Shown here in pieces: positions 35,871-48,789 of a DNA stretch of 64,000 nt (its first letter is position 1; each line of letters begins with the position of its first letter). The stretch lies in contig MNCI01020673.1 of the NCBI GenBank assembly GCA_015680685.1, positions 123,783 to 187,782 of the forward strand, in the 5' to 3' direction. The notes below the pieces were generated by a model that saw nothing but the letters and a program-made list of their open reading frames with translations, was not told the DNA's origin and ran no database searches. The translations under genes were made by a program, and so were the position numbers. Source of the DNA: Gnetum montanum (Eukaryota > Streptophyta > Gnetopsida > Gnetales > Gnetaceae).

Positions 35871-36229
35871 GGAAAAGGCTATTGACCATTTTTTCATCAT
35901 TTTCAATAGTTTTTTTTTTCTATGATTGAGTAAGGTTGGCAATGATAATTATCGACCTACCATTGTCAAGAAAAGCGTAATCTCGATTGGTCGGTAAAGC
36001 TTTGAGTTCAAGGGGCTCATGCTTGAATTAATCTAGGATCTTCAACTCTCCCCAATTCATCTTAGTCTATGCATGGGAGAGTTGGTTGTGGATTTTCTCT
36101 ATTTTATTCATGTACTCAATGTAAGCACTTGTGAGGCTTAAGGTTGATTCCATGCATATTTTTGAGTTTGCCCCACTATTTGCTGTTAGCCACTAGGCAC
36201 CTTACTATTTTGTGATTGCTGCATACATG

Positions 36230-36927
36230 CACTTTTGAATATTGTATGCCTTAGCACACTTATTGCATGTTGTGATGAATGTACTTTGTATGGCCCATAT
36301 CTTTTGCACATAATGGCATCCTTTGTCATTGTATGCAATGCATGGAACTCACTTCTTCTTTATTCTTCCAAATTTATTTTCCTTCGAGATTTCCAAGGAA
36401 AGATCTCAAATCCCCATCTTGATATCAATAGTACTAAGTCAAGCCCTTCCCATGATAATGGGAAAGTTCCCTTTGCAACTATCCACTTGGATCACTAGGA
36501 AATCTGCTAGATAAGACTACTTGCAAATAGTTACTATATTCTCCACTAATCCCAAAGAAATAGTGATGGACTAATTTGCAAGCTCTAGTCTGATGTTACA
36601 TTTCTTTAGTAAAGGCATGTTCCATGTCTTATACATTTCTTGAGAAATCAAATTTACTTCAGAACTTGAGTCCAGTAGAGCCTTTCATAGATCATTCCCT
36701 ATGATTTGCAAATAGAGAAGGGAACTCCTAGGATCATATCGTTTCTTAGGAAGGTGACCATCCTTAATCCAATCAATGACCACATGGGTCAACATAAAAA
36801 TATGTATGTTGGAGGATTTTTGGTTTGAAGGAGGCTTGAGGATAGTTTTGGTAGTAGTAGATGTGGGGTTGATAGCCATAGGTGTATGCGAGGACTTCTG
36901 TGGATTGTTGGTTCTAAAGAAAGCCAT
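36230..36927 (-). pseudogene. Aspartic protease remnant, element D
   Basis: The minus-strand ORF from 36927 begins MAFFRTNNPQKSSH and includes 'MLTHVVIDWIKDGHLPKKR' and 'SSLLYLQIIGNDL', then a stop. Beyond it, 'KALLDSSSEVNLISQEMYK' has DSS in place of the catalytic DSG. 'FPIIMGRA*LSTIDIKMGI' follows, with a stop in place of Trp. It is inactive. Confidence 0.8.
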
Positions 36928-36999
36928 CTTACAAGTCTTCTACTCAGAACCACTTGGATGATTATTTGGTTGTAAATTAACTATCCTTGTAGCATTACA

Positions 37000-39379
37000 T
37001 TTCTACGGTTGTGAGGGAATTAGTCGCTGCATAAGTGAAGTAGGTGACAAAGGAGTGACATTAGATGGTCAAGTTTAGGTGAGGTGTATTAAGGAGGATA
37101 AGTAGAGGATGAATTAGGTTGTAGAGTATGGGCTTGATAATATTCTAGAGGATAGTAGTGATAAGCAAAAGGAGTGTGGCTAGTAGAGCCATGAGGAGAT
37201 ACAGGCTACTGGACATAATATCTATAGGGATCCAACTACTAGTAAGAATATTGTTGTCATGGTGGTGGCATCCCCTACAATTGTGGGCTTTGCCACTATT
37301 GATATTACTCCTGAGGTTGAGGTGGTGTTTCACTTGGATAATATTATGTTTAGTGGAATTGCTACCTATAGTTGCCTTGAGGATAAGGCAATCTCCTAGG
37401 TGGTTGCTTCCTTGCTAGTTTTAGATTTAATGCATACATCGTAGATTCTTGCAGATGTGACACTATAGGACAACATCCTTTGGGATGTTTATATTAGCAA
37501 ATAAAACATTCATCATTATCTATTTCTAAATCTACAACCTCATCAACTGCTACAACCTTACCTTTGTTTAGATACTATTCCCTACCTACACCTCTTTGTC
37601 TTTTTTTATCTTTGCTGCTACCCTACTCTGTTTTCTCCTCTACTATTTTAAGAGCATTTTAGAACTTCTCATTTAAGGAGTTCCACATTTTTTCTACCTT
37701 AGTTAGTATTTCAATAATAGATTTTTGTATTAGAAAGGTCTTTCTTTGCACCACTTTCTCTAGCAATGCTTCCTTCTCTAGATCATAGAAATGGACCTCC
37801 CTCTTGTAGATGGAGGGGTCCCTGTTATACTCCTATGCACTTTTTCATTTTTTAACTCTTCTTTTTCCTTGGCCACCTATTCGATTAGCTTTTGTATCTA
37901 ATGGGCTTGCATCTTAGAAAGTCTCCCTTGGGCATAGATCCTAAGAGTTCTTCATATTTTGTTTCAGAGCCCATTTATGATGTGGCAAAGTTACTCCCTT
38001 TGAGAGAATCCATGGCTTGGGCATCAATGCAATAGAGAGTAATACCTACCTAGGGCTTCATCCAAAGATTCATGATTTTCTTACTTTCATCCTTGGATTT
38101 GCTTCCTCAGGTTAGACACTTGAGAGTACATTTAGTACTTGTCATTGAATAGCTCCAACATAGTACTTCACCTACAAATGGATTCTAGTTTCAAAGACCA
38201 TTACCAAATTTCTACTTCTTTGATGAGTATCCTTGGGAATAGTTTAAGCTTTTGCCAGTCATTCTCAATGTTTTGTAAGGCATAAACATCCTAGAAAGCT
38301 TGTAGATGGTATTGTGGATCTGTATTATACCTCCCTTCAAACTTGGGGATATTATTCATATCCAACTATTTAATCTTGCTATCCTTTTGATGCCTAGTAG
38401 AAACGTTGACCACTTATAAAATATTCAACATGTTTCTAGTGACCAACAATGGCTCATCATTGTCATAATGTCCATCATGATTCCTATTATAACCATGCCT
38501 TCTTTCTTGATGATGCTCTTGTTCCTCTCTTTGTTGGCTATTATCTGAGTTCCTATCATTATGATGGGACCTCCTATCATCTCCATCTCAATCTCAATCA
38601 TCCCTCTCTATCTCTGCCATGGCTCCTCCTATTAGAATTTGATGATAAGGAAAATGATGAAGATGGAGGACTAGGAGAATGGTGCCTTCTAGTCATTTTC
38701 TTTTGGTCTTTGTCCTAAACCTTCTTCTTATCTTTTTCCTTCTTCTTGTTATTTTTATTGTTCTTAGATGAACAACTAGGAGACTTGTCTTTTGAGGTTC
38801 CTTGACCTTTGAATCCTATCTTCCCATCACCAAGGTTCTCCAAGGTTGATTGAACCCATTGGTGAAAGTTGTCCTTCTCAAAGAAAGAAGGAGAATCTGT
38901 ATATTGAGAGTGGCCAAAAAAGAAATCCTCATCCTCTTTATGCAACTATAGGAATAATAGTGTTGGGATTCATTTGCCTTTGGAGGCTTCATAGCAAGCC
39001 TCCATGCGTTTATCTTTTCAGAGCTATGATTTTGTAGGCTGCTGGTAGTCCCTAAAGACTTGTGTTATGCTTTCATACTTTCATACTTAGGCCTAGTTGT
39101 TTTAATATCCAATCTCATGAGTTGGATCATTAGCATGGCAAGAACAAATCGATTAAGAGGTAACACAATTCTACTTTCCATATCTCTCCAATGTAACTAC
39201 TCATCCTGGTAGACAATGAACGTGGAGTTCAGATAATAGGGATCTAGATGGATGTAGACAACTTTTAACTATTGAGGCTTCTCATCGGTAGTTCTCTACA
39301 TCCTTTCTTATTGCCTTTCTTATTGCTTATTGGACTTATCCCCATATAGTGGAGATTCATTCATGTGAGTAGAAGCCAT
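37000..39379 (-). pseudogene. gag remnant, element D
   Basis: The minus start at 39379 (MASTHMNESPLYG) is the probable gag ATG. An N-terminal module with 'VYQDE*LHWRDMESRIVLPL' comes next, then a Lys/Arg/Ser-rich low-complexity stretch (about 38450-38820), the capsid-like core (38000-38400) and a zinc-knuckle region near 37470-37500. The N-terminal 76 codons at 38945-38715 are Lys- and Ser-rich. Many stops. Confidence 0.75.
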
Positions 39380-39541
39380 TTCAGTAATGTATCTTAAGTG
39401 TGCCTTGGAATAATGTTGTTATTATTATTACAATGGATATGAGATATTTTATTATGTTCTTCTATAATGCTTGTATATGAGTTTACTAGTTAATAATATT
39501 TATCACACTTAGCTAAACTAAGTCCCTAACAATGACACCAA

Positions 39542-40402
39542 TGATGAACAATAGGTATTCTCTGGATCCAACCATATGAATCACAAACATTCATTAACAA
39601 TCCAATCGAATTTTGTACACTTAGTTACCTAAGTGATCGATATTCCTAAGTAGTGAATCATGTAGTTACAAGGTCATATTCTTAATCCACATTAGTGTTT
39701 TATCGTACGTATGGTTAAGGCATAAGATGTATATTTTTAATATATTTTTTCTTCTAATGACAAGATGATTGAGTGAAGGTTGAAAGATTAATTATTTAAC
39801 TAATTAACTAGTGCATTAACTAACTACCTTAATGTGAAGTATTTGTTCCCACTTGCTGTACACATCTTGAACTAGTATTAACACTACTAGATTACCAAGT
39901 GGCTATTACTAGGCTTACCAAATATCCACCACTAGGATTACTAAGCATTAATACATTATGTTTGAAGTGGTCATACTCACATGTTTATGATTAATTATAT
40001 TAACTAATTAAGAACATAAATGGAAAGTGCATGGATATTAGAGTGTTGAACTAAAATAGTAAACTATTCTAAGTGTTACAATGGATGCAAAAAATCTCAA
40101 TTTTATTGCTATTCATGCCAATGCATTCAAGTACATAGGCACTCAAATAAAACACTATATAATCTCATAAATCCACATTGAATGCACTTAAAAGAAAAAT
40201 ATTCTATTTCTAGAAGAAGAAAACTGCAAGGGTTTAGCTAAGACTAAGACTGAAAGGTGCCATAAATGCAAGGGGTGAGTGCATTCATATAGGCATTGAT
40301 TGCATCAACATCAATGTATCTACTTTGACACATCCTACTATGCGTCGATGGGGTTGCATTGATGGGCATGCATTAATGTAGCTTGTCTTATGACTATTCA
40401 TA
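39542..40402 (-). repeat. 5' LTR of element D (861 bp)
   Basis: Starts TGATGAA at 39542 and ends ATTCATA at about 40402 in plus coordinates. The primer site (minus TGGTGTCATTGTTAGGGA, about 39523-39540) adjoins it. The TATA (reverse CATATAGG region) is near 40285-40292. 'gcattgatgggcatgcatt' type repeats lie upstream at 40290-40385. Confidence 0.8.
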
Positions 40403-41031
40403 ATAAAGGCATAATGATGGATAAAAAAAGTAACTTCCTGAGGTAATTAGATCTTGCAACACTTTAGATAGATTAGCTATTTTATTTATGCATTTAATGT
40501 TTTTAGCCATTTATTAAATGTTTTCAATTAATTATTAAATATTTTCTAGTTATTATGTTAATGAAGTAATTAATCCCATAAGAGTACACACATAAGTATG
40601 ATCACTTCAAGTGTAACACGTATTTGCTTGGTAATCTCAGCAGTGTTATTACTTGGTATGCCCAGTAGCGTAGTGTTTGGTTGCCTAGTAGTGGATACGT
40701 GGGTTTAGGATGTGTATGGAAAGTGGGATCGGATGCTTATGTTAGGATTAGTTAAATGCTAGTTAATTAGTTAATCAAATTCCTTTTATTTACATTTGAG
40801 CACCAACTTATAAAACAAAAAATGATAAAAATCGGATGCCTCAGTTACACTTAACCATACCAACAAACGTCACAAGTGTAATTGGAAAGACAATAATTGA
40901 CCTTAAGGCTAGATTCACTTCCTAAAGGACTAGTGCGCTGGAAATGACAAAGTTCATGGAATTCGATCGGATTGTGCATGAATGCTTTGTGGTTCGTATG
41001 GTTGGGCATAGAGGCATCTCGCTGCTCATCA
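40403..41031 (+). repeat. 5' LTR of element E, 5' part missing
   Basis: Aligns with the 3' two-thirds of LTR H (59760-60296): transcript-leader block, 'tacttggtatgcccagtag' block, 'ggttgggcatagaggc' and the CTCATCA end at 41025-41031. The U3 and TATA are absent because the LTR of element D begins at 40402. Confidence 0.8.
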
Positions 41032-41032
41032 T

Positions 41033-41050
41033 TGGTGCTATTGTCAAGGA
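41033..41050 (+). other. Primer-binding site, element E (tRNA-Asp type)
   Basis: TGGTGCTATTGTCAAGGA, one base after the LTR end, is a decayed match to the complement of the plant tRNA-Asp 3' end. Confidence 0.75.
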
Positions 41051-41186
41051 CTTTGTTTGTGAAACGTGCATTATTTAGGTCTAAGTGAATACCATTAATA
41101 TCGTTGTATGAACCTTAAGGTTAATATCATTCCCACTATACATTGAATTATAAAAGCACACTAATAATTTTATTTTGTTTTGCAAA

Positions 41187-42960
41187 ATGTCTTCTTCTTA
41201 TTGCAAGCACAAGGATACCAAACCACTGGTCCCACAAGAATGCAAGGTGGTATACACTAATCTAAATGAGTTTGTGCTGAACTTCACCTTCCTCCTACAT
41301 TAGGATGAATAGTTGCAATGGTGTGAGATGGAGGGCGACGTCATCTTGCCCCCCAATCGATCTGTGCCCCAGATGCTATTCAAAACCCTTATGAAGTTAG
41401 GCATGGCAGATTTGCACGAAGAATATGTCATGGATGGATACGATACTTGAAACTACTATCCCACTAAAATAGAATGTAAATGAGATCAATGTCAGGAGAA
41501 ACTTCATGAAGCTACAAAGGGGAAACATTACACTAATCCCTTATTCCTACTAAATCAAGATGACATTGAGGATCCTCCTATTGAAGGTTCTCAACATGAA
41601 GATTCTCCACCCTTTGCTACTGATGGCAAGGATGTGAACCTGACCCTATGATCCACTATTCATAAATTGGGTTCAAGAAAGATTGATAGCTAAGGTAAGG
41701 ACTCGGGTAAACATTGCAACAATAAGGGATCTAAGGATGGTGATCGTAACAAGTGTAAGAGTGGTGATGGACACCGTAGTGGTAGTGGGGATCCACATTC
41801 CTCTTCATCCTCTTCATATGATTCCAAACATTCCTCTTCATTTGACAGTTCTCATAGAAGCCACTATTGAAACAACCATGATGAAGGTGATCACCAAGAT
41901 AACAATGACCATGAAGGCCATCAAAATTTAAGGGGTGGCCAAAACCATCATCGACGTCATCAACATAGTGATGACGATAAATTGCTATTGGCAACTCAAA
42001 GTATGCTCAACATTGCAAAGGTAGTAAAAATCCCAACCAGGCATATGAAGGATAGTTGGATCAAGCTTCTGGACATGAACAATATCCCAAGATTTGAAAG
42101 GGGATACAACTTTGATCCGTAAACACATCTGCAAGCTTTTCAAGATGCCTATGCCTTACAAAACATAGAGAATGAGTGGCAAAAACTCAAGCTCTTACCA
42201 AGGACACTCATCAAAGAAGCTAAAAGTTGGTACTGGTCCTTAGAGTCAGAATCTATCCACAGATCGAGTATCATGTTGGAACTATTCAATGACAAATATT
42301 AGACATACTCTAGAGTGGCTAATTTGAGAAGGCAAATCCAAGGCTAGAAACAAGGAATACATGAACCCTTGGATGTTGCCATGGGTCGATACTATTCACT
42401 CCTACACTGATGCCCTGGCCATGATTACTTAGAGGAAACAACTTTGCCACATCATAGATGGGCTTAGGGTAGAAAGAAGAAGAAACCTTGGGGTGTATGC
42501 CTAAGGAAGATTGTCTGAATTGAGAGCTCATTAGATCCAAAGATTAATTGAGTAGGTAGTAAAAGAATAAGGTGATCTACGAAAAAGAGAAAGTGCTAAA
42601 GAGTATAATAGGGACCCTTCCATCAAAAAATTAGAGGTCTAATTTTGTGATGAGGAGGAATCACCACTTGATGAAGTGGTGAATAGAAAGACCTTACCCA
42701 TCCAAAAATTTGTTTCTGATATTTTGGCCAAGGTTGACAAGTTATGGGACTCTTAAATAGTGATTGTAATCATAGGAGGAAAAAAAGAAGCTAAACATGC
42801 TTACCAAAGAGGTAAGGGAAAAGTTGCTATAGTAGAGGAAGTTGTGGAGTCTGACTTTGATGATGAAACTAAATGTGACATTTGTTAATACAAACATCCA
42901 AAGAAATATTACCCTATAGTTTCACACTTAGAAGAGTTAGGGATGTACGCATTGAATCCT
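41187..42960 (+). pseudogene. gag remnant, element E
   Basis: ATG at 41187 (MSSSYCKHKDTKPLVPQECK). The N-terminal module has 'VILPPNRSVPQMLFKTLMKL'. An Asp/His/Ser-rich stretch with many His codons follows (about 41690-41960), then the core 'LDMNNIPRFERGYNFDP' (42075-42125) and a zinc-knuckle region 'KCDIC*YKHPKKYYP' (42870-42915) with the last Cys residues changed to Tyr. Stops and frameshifts throughout. Confidence 0.8.
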
Positions 42961-43619
42961 TGCCTAGCATGTAGACAAGCTCCAAGATGATTGCCTTACC
43001 CTTAAGGCAGTCCAAGATAGTTCCACTAGCAACAACAAGCTTACTACCCAAGTGGAACTCCTCCACAACCTTATGAACAATACCAATAGTGGTACCAACC
43101 ACAATCATGGAGAATGCCACCATCAAGGTAGCAATATCCTTATAGGTAACTAGATCCATATAGGTACTATGTTTAGTAGCCCATCTCCTCTAGAAGTTTT
43201 GCAAGTCATACATCATTCTAGCATCACTATTACCCTCCAGAATATCATCAAATACATTCACCATATACTTGAGGAAAAAACCCATATTCATACCCATATC
43301 ATCCTTCACATCCCTCTACACATACACCTCCACCTTCAACCTAGTTACCTCCTACTCTATCCATGTAGGGTGAGATTCCCCCATAGTCGCAATGATGAAA
43401 TGCTATGAGGGTTATACACTCACAACTGGTTTTTCAACTGAGTGGTCTAGATAATCGTTCACAAAAAAGACCTTTCTTTTAGCCTAGCAATCTTCTCTAG
43501 CCCTCACAACCTACTACGGGGATCACCCTGCATCTCTAGCATCCTCATCCTCTACATCAAATACCTTTGAGTGCCCTTCAAACCAAGTGCTACATAGGAT
43601 TTGCACTGTAATACTAACT

Positions 43620-44100
43620 CATGTTATTTTTTGACTAGATCAAGGCTGGCAATCTTCCTACGAAAAGATCTGACCCAGGAAGTCCACTCATTTATCTACA
43701 AATTACTAGACATGAGCCATGTAAGGATTTTCTTGACTCTAGTTCTAGAGTTAATCTTATCTCGCATGACATGTACAAGGCCTGGAACCTACCACCTCTT
43801 AAGTAGAGCAACATTTGTCTAGAATTAGCAAATCAGTCAATTACTATCCCTTTGGGATCAGTGGAGGACATTATGACCATAGTTTGTGGGTGGTCCTATT
43901 CTGCTAATTTTCTGGTAATCAAGGTGGACAACTGCAAGAGTGACTTCCCCATCATTATGGGAAGAGGTGGTTAAGCACGGTTGACATAAGAATGGGTATA
44001 AGGGACCTATCTTTAGAAATATCCAAGGAAAATGAGCTAGGAAAAATTGAGAAGAAGCATATTCCATGGATCATGTACAGTGATAACAGGTGCGATTGCA
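43620..44100 (+). pseudogene. Aspartic protease remnant, element E
   Basis: Decayed but collinear. The DSG region near 43725-43745 is shifted out of frame. 'FPIIMG' (43945-43965) and 'LSTVDIRMGIRDLSLEISKE' are readable (43972-44030). No long open frame. The linker at 42980-43420 is Gln/Pro/His-rich, as in element H. Confidence 0.75.
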
Positions 44101-44509
44101 TGCAAAAGATTTGGTCCACAAAGAGCACATACATTAAGGCATGTAATCAGTATGCATAAGAAATTAACATTCAAAGGTGCCTGTATGTAGTAGCCACAAA
44201 GTAAGAGGGCACCCAGTGGCTAATAGCTAACTTAGTAGCACAATATGCCACCTAACATGTGCACATGGTGAAGGCATGGACAAAATTGAATAAGTTCAAT
44301 TCCAACTCTCTAATGAACATGATGATACTTGTTGGGGAGAGTTGGAAATCCCTGATCACTTCAAGCAAGAGCTTTTAGAGCTACAAACTTTACTGGCTGG
44401 TACGGAGTATGCATTTTTAAAGAATGGTAAACTAGTCATCATTAATGCCAAACTTGCTCTTGAGCAAAAAGAAAAGTTATTGATAGTGGTGAACAAATGG
44501 TTAACAACC

Positions 44510-45790
44510 TTTGCTTGATCATATCCAAAGCTAATAGGAATTGATCCAATGATATGCTAGCATCACATCTACACCAACTTGACCATAAAGCCTAGAAGGT
44601 AGCTGCAGAGGTAACTGAACCTCAAATTAAAGTAAATCATCAAGGAAGAAATAGAGCAACTCCTCAAGGTAGGGTTCATCTATCCAATTGCGGATAGTGA
44701 GTGGGTTAGTCCACTCATAATTGTGCTGAGGCGGGTTTGGATATGGCAACATTTAAAGATCACTTTCCTTTGCCATTTGTGGATCAAGTGTTAGATACCA
44801 TATCTAGGCATTGTTATTATAGCTTTTTGGATGGTTATAGTGGCTATAAGTAAATCCAAATTGCACCTGAAGATTAGGCCAAGACAACATTCACGAGTTC
44901 CTAGGGAACTTTTGCATACTGTAAGATGCCATTTGGTCTATGCAATGCCCCTGCACCTTTTTAACACTTAGTCCTTAGTATCTTTTAATAGTAGATTGGT
45001 AGTGGTGTTGAAGTCTTCATGGATGATCTTTCCACCTATGGAGCTACCTTTGAACAAGCTTTGGATCAACTTAAGAAAGTACTAAAGAGATGTGTAGAGA
45101 CAAACCTATAGCTCAACTGGCAAAAAGAGCCATCTCATGGTTTAAGAAGGCATTATTCTTGGGCACCAAATTTCACAGAAAGGGATTGAGGTAGACCTAA
45201 AAAAATAAAGATTAGCCAAGGAATAACATGCCAACTAGAGACCAATAAAGATGTTTGATCATTCCTTGAACACACTAGCTACTACTGGCAATTTATAGAG
45301 AATTTCTCTAAGATCACAAAGTCATTGGTAGAGCTTACAAAGAAAGATGCACCTTTCATCTAGACCAAGGTATGTGAACACACATTCCAAAAATTAAAGG
45401 AGAAACTCGTAGAAACACCAATCCTATGAGCACTAGACTAGTTCAAACCTTTTCATATCATGACGAATGTATCTAACTATACCTTGGGAGTTGTGCTCAT
45501 GCAGATGGATGATAAGAAACATCCATATTACATCCATTGCACGAGTCAAAGCATTGTGGGAGCATATTTAAATTACACCACCATAGAGAAAGAACTAATG
45601 GTAGTGGTGTATACTTTGGAAAAGTTTATGTGCAATGTGCTTGGTTACAAAGTATTTGTGCATACAGACCATGGTGCAATCTACTTCCTCATGAACAAGC
45701 CAACGGTGAGCCCTTGTGTCATACAATGGCTTCTGATCTTGTAAGAATTTGATGTCACTATGGTAGATCAAAAAGGGACTGAGAATGTGG
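44510..45790 (+). pseudogene. Reverse transcriptase / RNase H remnant, element E
   Basis: Readable RT blocks: 'FKDHFPLPFVDQVLD' (44750), 'CYYSFLDGYSGYK' (44810), 'FAYCKMPFGLCNAPAPF' (44915) and catalytic 'VFMDDLSTYG' (45014-45043). RNase H is open at 45460-45744 with 'YYIHCTSQSIVGAYLNYTTI', 'VVVYTLEKFMCNVLG' and 'VHTDHGAIYFL'. In-frame stops lie between the blocks. This is typical Ty3/gypsy order, with RNase H directly after RT and before integrase. Confidence 0.88.
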
Positions 45791-45899
45791 TTGCTGACCA
45801 TCTTTGTTACTTAATATGGGATAATAAAGACAAAGAGAGCTCGCTATCTGATCAATTTTTAGATGAACTACTCTTTACAGCAACAACAAGTGAATAAAC

Positions 45900-47170
45900 A
45901 CCTGCAAAAGCAACGTGATATAATGGCATCCTCACATATCTTCTCACTCAAGAGATGCCACAAGACTTGGATTTTAGAAAGAAGAAAAAATTTCTCCATC
46001 GGGTTAAATACTTCATGGAAATCAACAAACACCTCAAAAAGGTGTGTGTTGATGGCTTGATTCGTTGATGTGCCCCTAACGAAGATCAATCGTGCATTTT
46101 ACAAGATGCTCATGAAGGACCTTGTAAGGGCCACTATGCAAGGATATGCATGACCATAAAAATATTGATGGAAGGATACTATTTGAGTACAATCTTTAGG
46201 GATGCCTACCAGTTCGTCAAGTCTTGTGAATGATGTCAATGTAATGGGGGGATGACTACTTATGTTGAAGGTCCTCAACAGTGGATTCAACCACTGGAAC
46301 CTTTCAACATATGGGGCGATGACTTCATGGATCCCATCACACGCATGTCTGATGGAAAGGCATATATTATAGTAACAGTTGACTACTACACAAAATGGGC
46401 AAAAGCGGTAGCCGTTACTAATTGTACATCATCCATTGCTACCAAATTTATACAACAAAATATTGTGAATAGGTTTGGGGTGCCACGTTCATTAATTTCT
46501 AATAATGGAACTCATTTCATAGGTGCTACCTTTAGAAAATTAATGCAATGCTTGGGGGTAGAACATAAATTAACAACACCTTACCACCTGTAAACCAATG
46601 GTCAAGTAGAGGTAACCAACCAAGAGATTACAAAAATACTAATGTGAACCATTAGCAAATATAGGAAGGATTGGAGTACAAAACTTAATGATGCTCTTTG
46701 GGCTTATTATTCAACTTGGAAACTTTATATTGGCTATTCTCCCTATGAGTTAGTGTACAGAAAACTTCCAATGCTCCCCATCTAATTTGAGCTTTGTACA
46801 CTCTTAACGACATGTGATTTAAACCTTGACCTAAGTCTAGCATAGAAGGAAAGATTGATCAACCTAAATGTGCTAGATGAAAATCAACTGGTGGTCCTAT
46901 CCTTGAATGAGGTGAACAAGGCATTCAGCAAGCAACATAATAACCTTAGAATCAGGAAAATAAAACTTTAACTATGAGATAAGGTTCTCTAGTGGAACCC
47001 CACACATGTACCCCAAAAGACAAAATTCCAAACATTGTGGGAGGGGCCTTATATAATTAATCAAACCTTTTCCTTTCGGGCCATGATAATCCACAAACCT
47101 AATAGTCCAAATAAAGGTAGTTGGTCAACATCCAACAAGTAAAGCCTTTCCTAGAACTAAGAAAGGCCAA
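45900..47170 (+). pseudogene. Integrase remnant, element E
   Basis: The zinc-binding N-terminal part is near 46115-46240. The ORF 46252-46593 holds most of the catalytic core: 'GDDFMDPITR' with the first aspartate, 'VDYYTKWAKAVAVTN', and 'SLISNNGTHFIG', where the second catalytic aspartate is Asn. 'NGQVEVTNQEI' follows after a stop. The C-terminal 'GYSPYELVYRKLPMLPI' and 'WNPTHVPQKTKFQTLWEGPY' blocks are at 46730-47050. It is dead because of the missing catalytic residue and the stops. Confidence 0.88.
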
Positions 47171-47235
47171 TGTAACTACTGCCTCAATGGATGAATAACC
47201 ATGTTCTATTTTTTAGATCTCCTCCTTCCAACTCA

Positions 47236-47900
47236 ATCATGGGGGAGATGGCCATATATGATAACCATCAAATTGGCTTCTTAGTTTTTCTACTTTTTTT
47301 TCACGTTTTTGATTTTTACAAGATTATTTATTTTACAAAATGTTAATTTTTCAAATTCTTCTAATTTTACACCATTGTTAGTATCTTTGATCCTTTCTTG
47401 ATTATTTTACACTTTCTTATATATTTTACTTTTTATTTTATTTTGTTTTGATTCAAGTGTGATATTTTCTTATTTTTGCTAATAAAACTACTTTATTATC
47501 ATAGAACACAGTGTCGCTATTACTGTTTACTAATGATGGTTTGTGCTTAATTGTGATTGTCAATGTCTGGTTTCTATTTTTGAATTTTGATGACTTTAAC
47601 ATGGTTTATTTTTCATAGAATAGGTAGTGAGTCCACCTCATCTACCCATCCAATGAACTCTATGGTTTTCCTTATTCTCAGAATTTAAGGTCCCTTCCAT
47701 TAAAGAAACTTTTAATCAATCGATGACCTTGGTAGTTCCGAAATTAGGAAGGATTCAAAAGTTTGTAAAGGGTGTGACTTCAAGGGGACTCGTTACTCTT
47801 TGTACTCTTCTACTTGCTTGAGTGTTTTTTATAGACTTCTTACCATTTCAAACCATCCATTGAAGGAAGTTAAAATAACATTGTTGCATGGTGTGGTTTC
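47236..47900 (+). other. 3' spacer of element E
   Basis: Begins with the internal polypurine-like CATGGGGGAGATGG near 47240-47253. 47510-47790 aligns with the spacer of element F at 51440-51640. ORF3 is absent; the spacer runs into LTR-type sequence near 47900. Confidence 0.6.
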
Positions 47901-48770
47901 TAATGAATCATGGTTTGCTAGGCCCTGTTATCAAGTACGCGATATTGTAGCCTGGATACGATATTGTATACATGATATCGTGATTCCTATGTTAGCCTAT
48001 AAATATAGCACTTAGGCGCATAGCGAAGGAGTCTTTTTAGTTAGTCTTTAGTTAGTCTTTAGTTAGTTTTTAGTCTTCAGTTTTTATAGTCAGTTTTAGT
48101 GTTCTTTCCAAGTGCATGCCCACAGTGTGATGCTTGTAATTGTACAGAACCTTTGTTTAAGTGTGATGTACTTGGACATGCACACAATCAACAATAAAGA
48201 TCAAGATTACTCCATCATTGCAGCATTCACTTAGCTTTTAATTATTTTAATTGTTAATTATTTATTATGTTTTCTTAGTTAATATTTGTTTTATCATCAT
48301 TTACTATTCTTGTTGTTAATGTGGAATGGGTACACCTTAATCATGAACATTTATGTGCAACTATGGGGTAACCTACTAGCGTACGGAGTAGTGCTTCGAG
48401 TGATGTGCGCTTGGTGATCCTAGAAGTAGTACACAAAGTTCAAGATACGTATGGATGATTGGGGACAAATGCTCATCACACAAGCTAGCTTAGATCTTAT
48501 TTCCTATTGCCCATTAACTTCATTAGCTTAATTAAGTTATCTCTTATTGTCCTTAGGAGTAGTATAGTATTAGGGATCACATCATACATCTCACTTTGGA
48601 CTAAACCATACGTGACAAAGCAAATACTAGTCCAAGTGGGAAGATAGTGAACTACGATCAACGTATAAACGTCTAGGTGCCACAACTAGTCCATCTAGGG
48701 AGTTTGACCAGATTGTGCATACACGCTTGTATTCATATGGTTGAGCATAGGGGTACCTCATCACTCATCA
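47900..48770 (+). repeat. LTR between elements E and F (plus), 5' LTR of F
   Basis: Ends CTCATCA at 48764-48770, then a primer site at 48772, so it serves as the 5' LTR of F. The TATA box is TATAAATA at 47998-48005. GATATC at 47974-47979 lies 24 bp upstream, with CGATATTG copies before it. The left end has decayed, and the TGATGAG start cannot be fixed; it is probably between 47870 and 47925. Confidence 0.75.
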
Positions 48771-48771
48771 T

Positions 48772-48789
48772 TGGCACCATTGCCAAGGA
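48772..48789 (+). other. Primer-binding site, element F (tRNA-Asp type)
   Basis: TGGCACCATTGCCAAGGA, one base after the LTR end, is the closest match in the window to the complement of plant tRNA-Asp. Confidence 0.8.

Larger units (their letters stand above)
35590..40402 (-). mobile_element. Element D: truncated Athila-like retrotransposon (minus)
   Basis: From 40402 downward: 5' LTR (40402-39542), primer site, gag (39379-37000), protease (36927-36230), and the first part of RT (36000-35590). As in element A, homology ends inside RT, and unrelated sequence follows. The LTR abuts the plus-strand LTR of element E at 40402/40403, suggesting that D inserted into E's 5' LTR. Confidence 0.85.
40403..47900 (+). 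mobile_element. Element E: most complete gag-pol copy (plus), degenerate
   Basis: Partial 5' LTR (40403-41031), primer site (41033), gag (41187-42960), linker and protease (43620-44100), RT (44500-45170), RNase H (45460-45790), integrase (45900-47170), and 3' spacer (47240-47800). It is the only element here with every pol domain, although each carries stops. It is followed by an LTR at about 47900-48770. That LTR has a primer site after it and so may be the 5' LTR of element F, or may be shared. Confidence 0.85.

Noticed and set aside
41683-41994. His/Tyr-rich ORFs on both strands
   Set aside because: Shadows of the low-complexity His/Ser/Asp stretch of element E gag in other frames.
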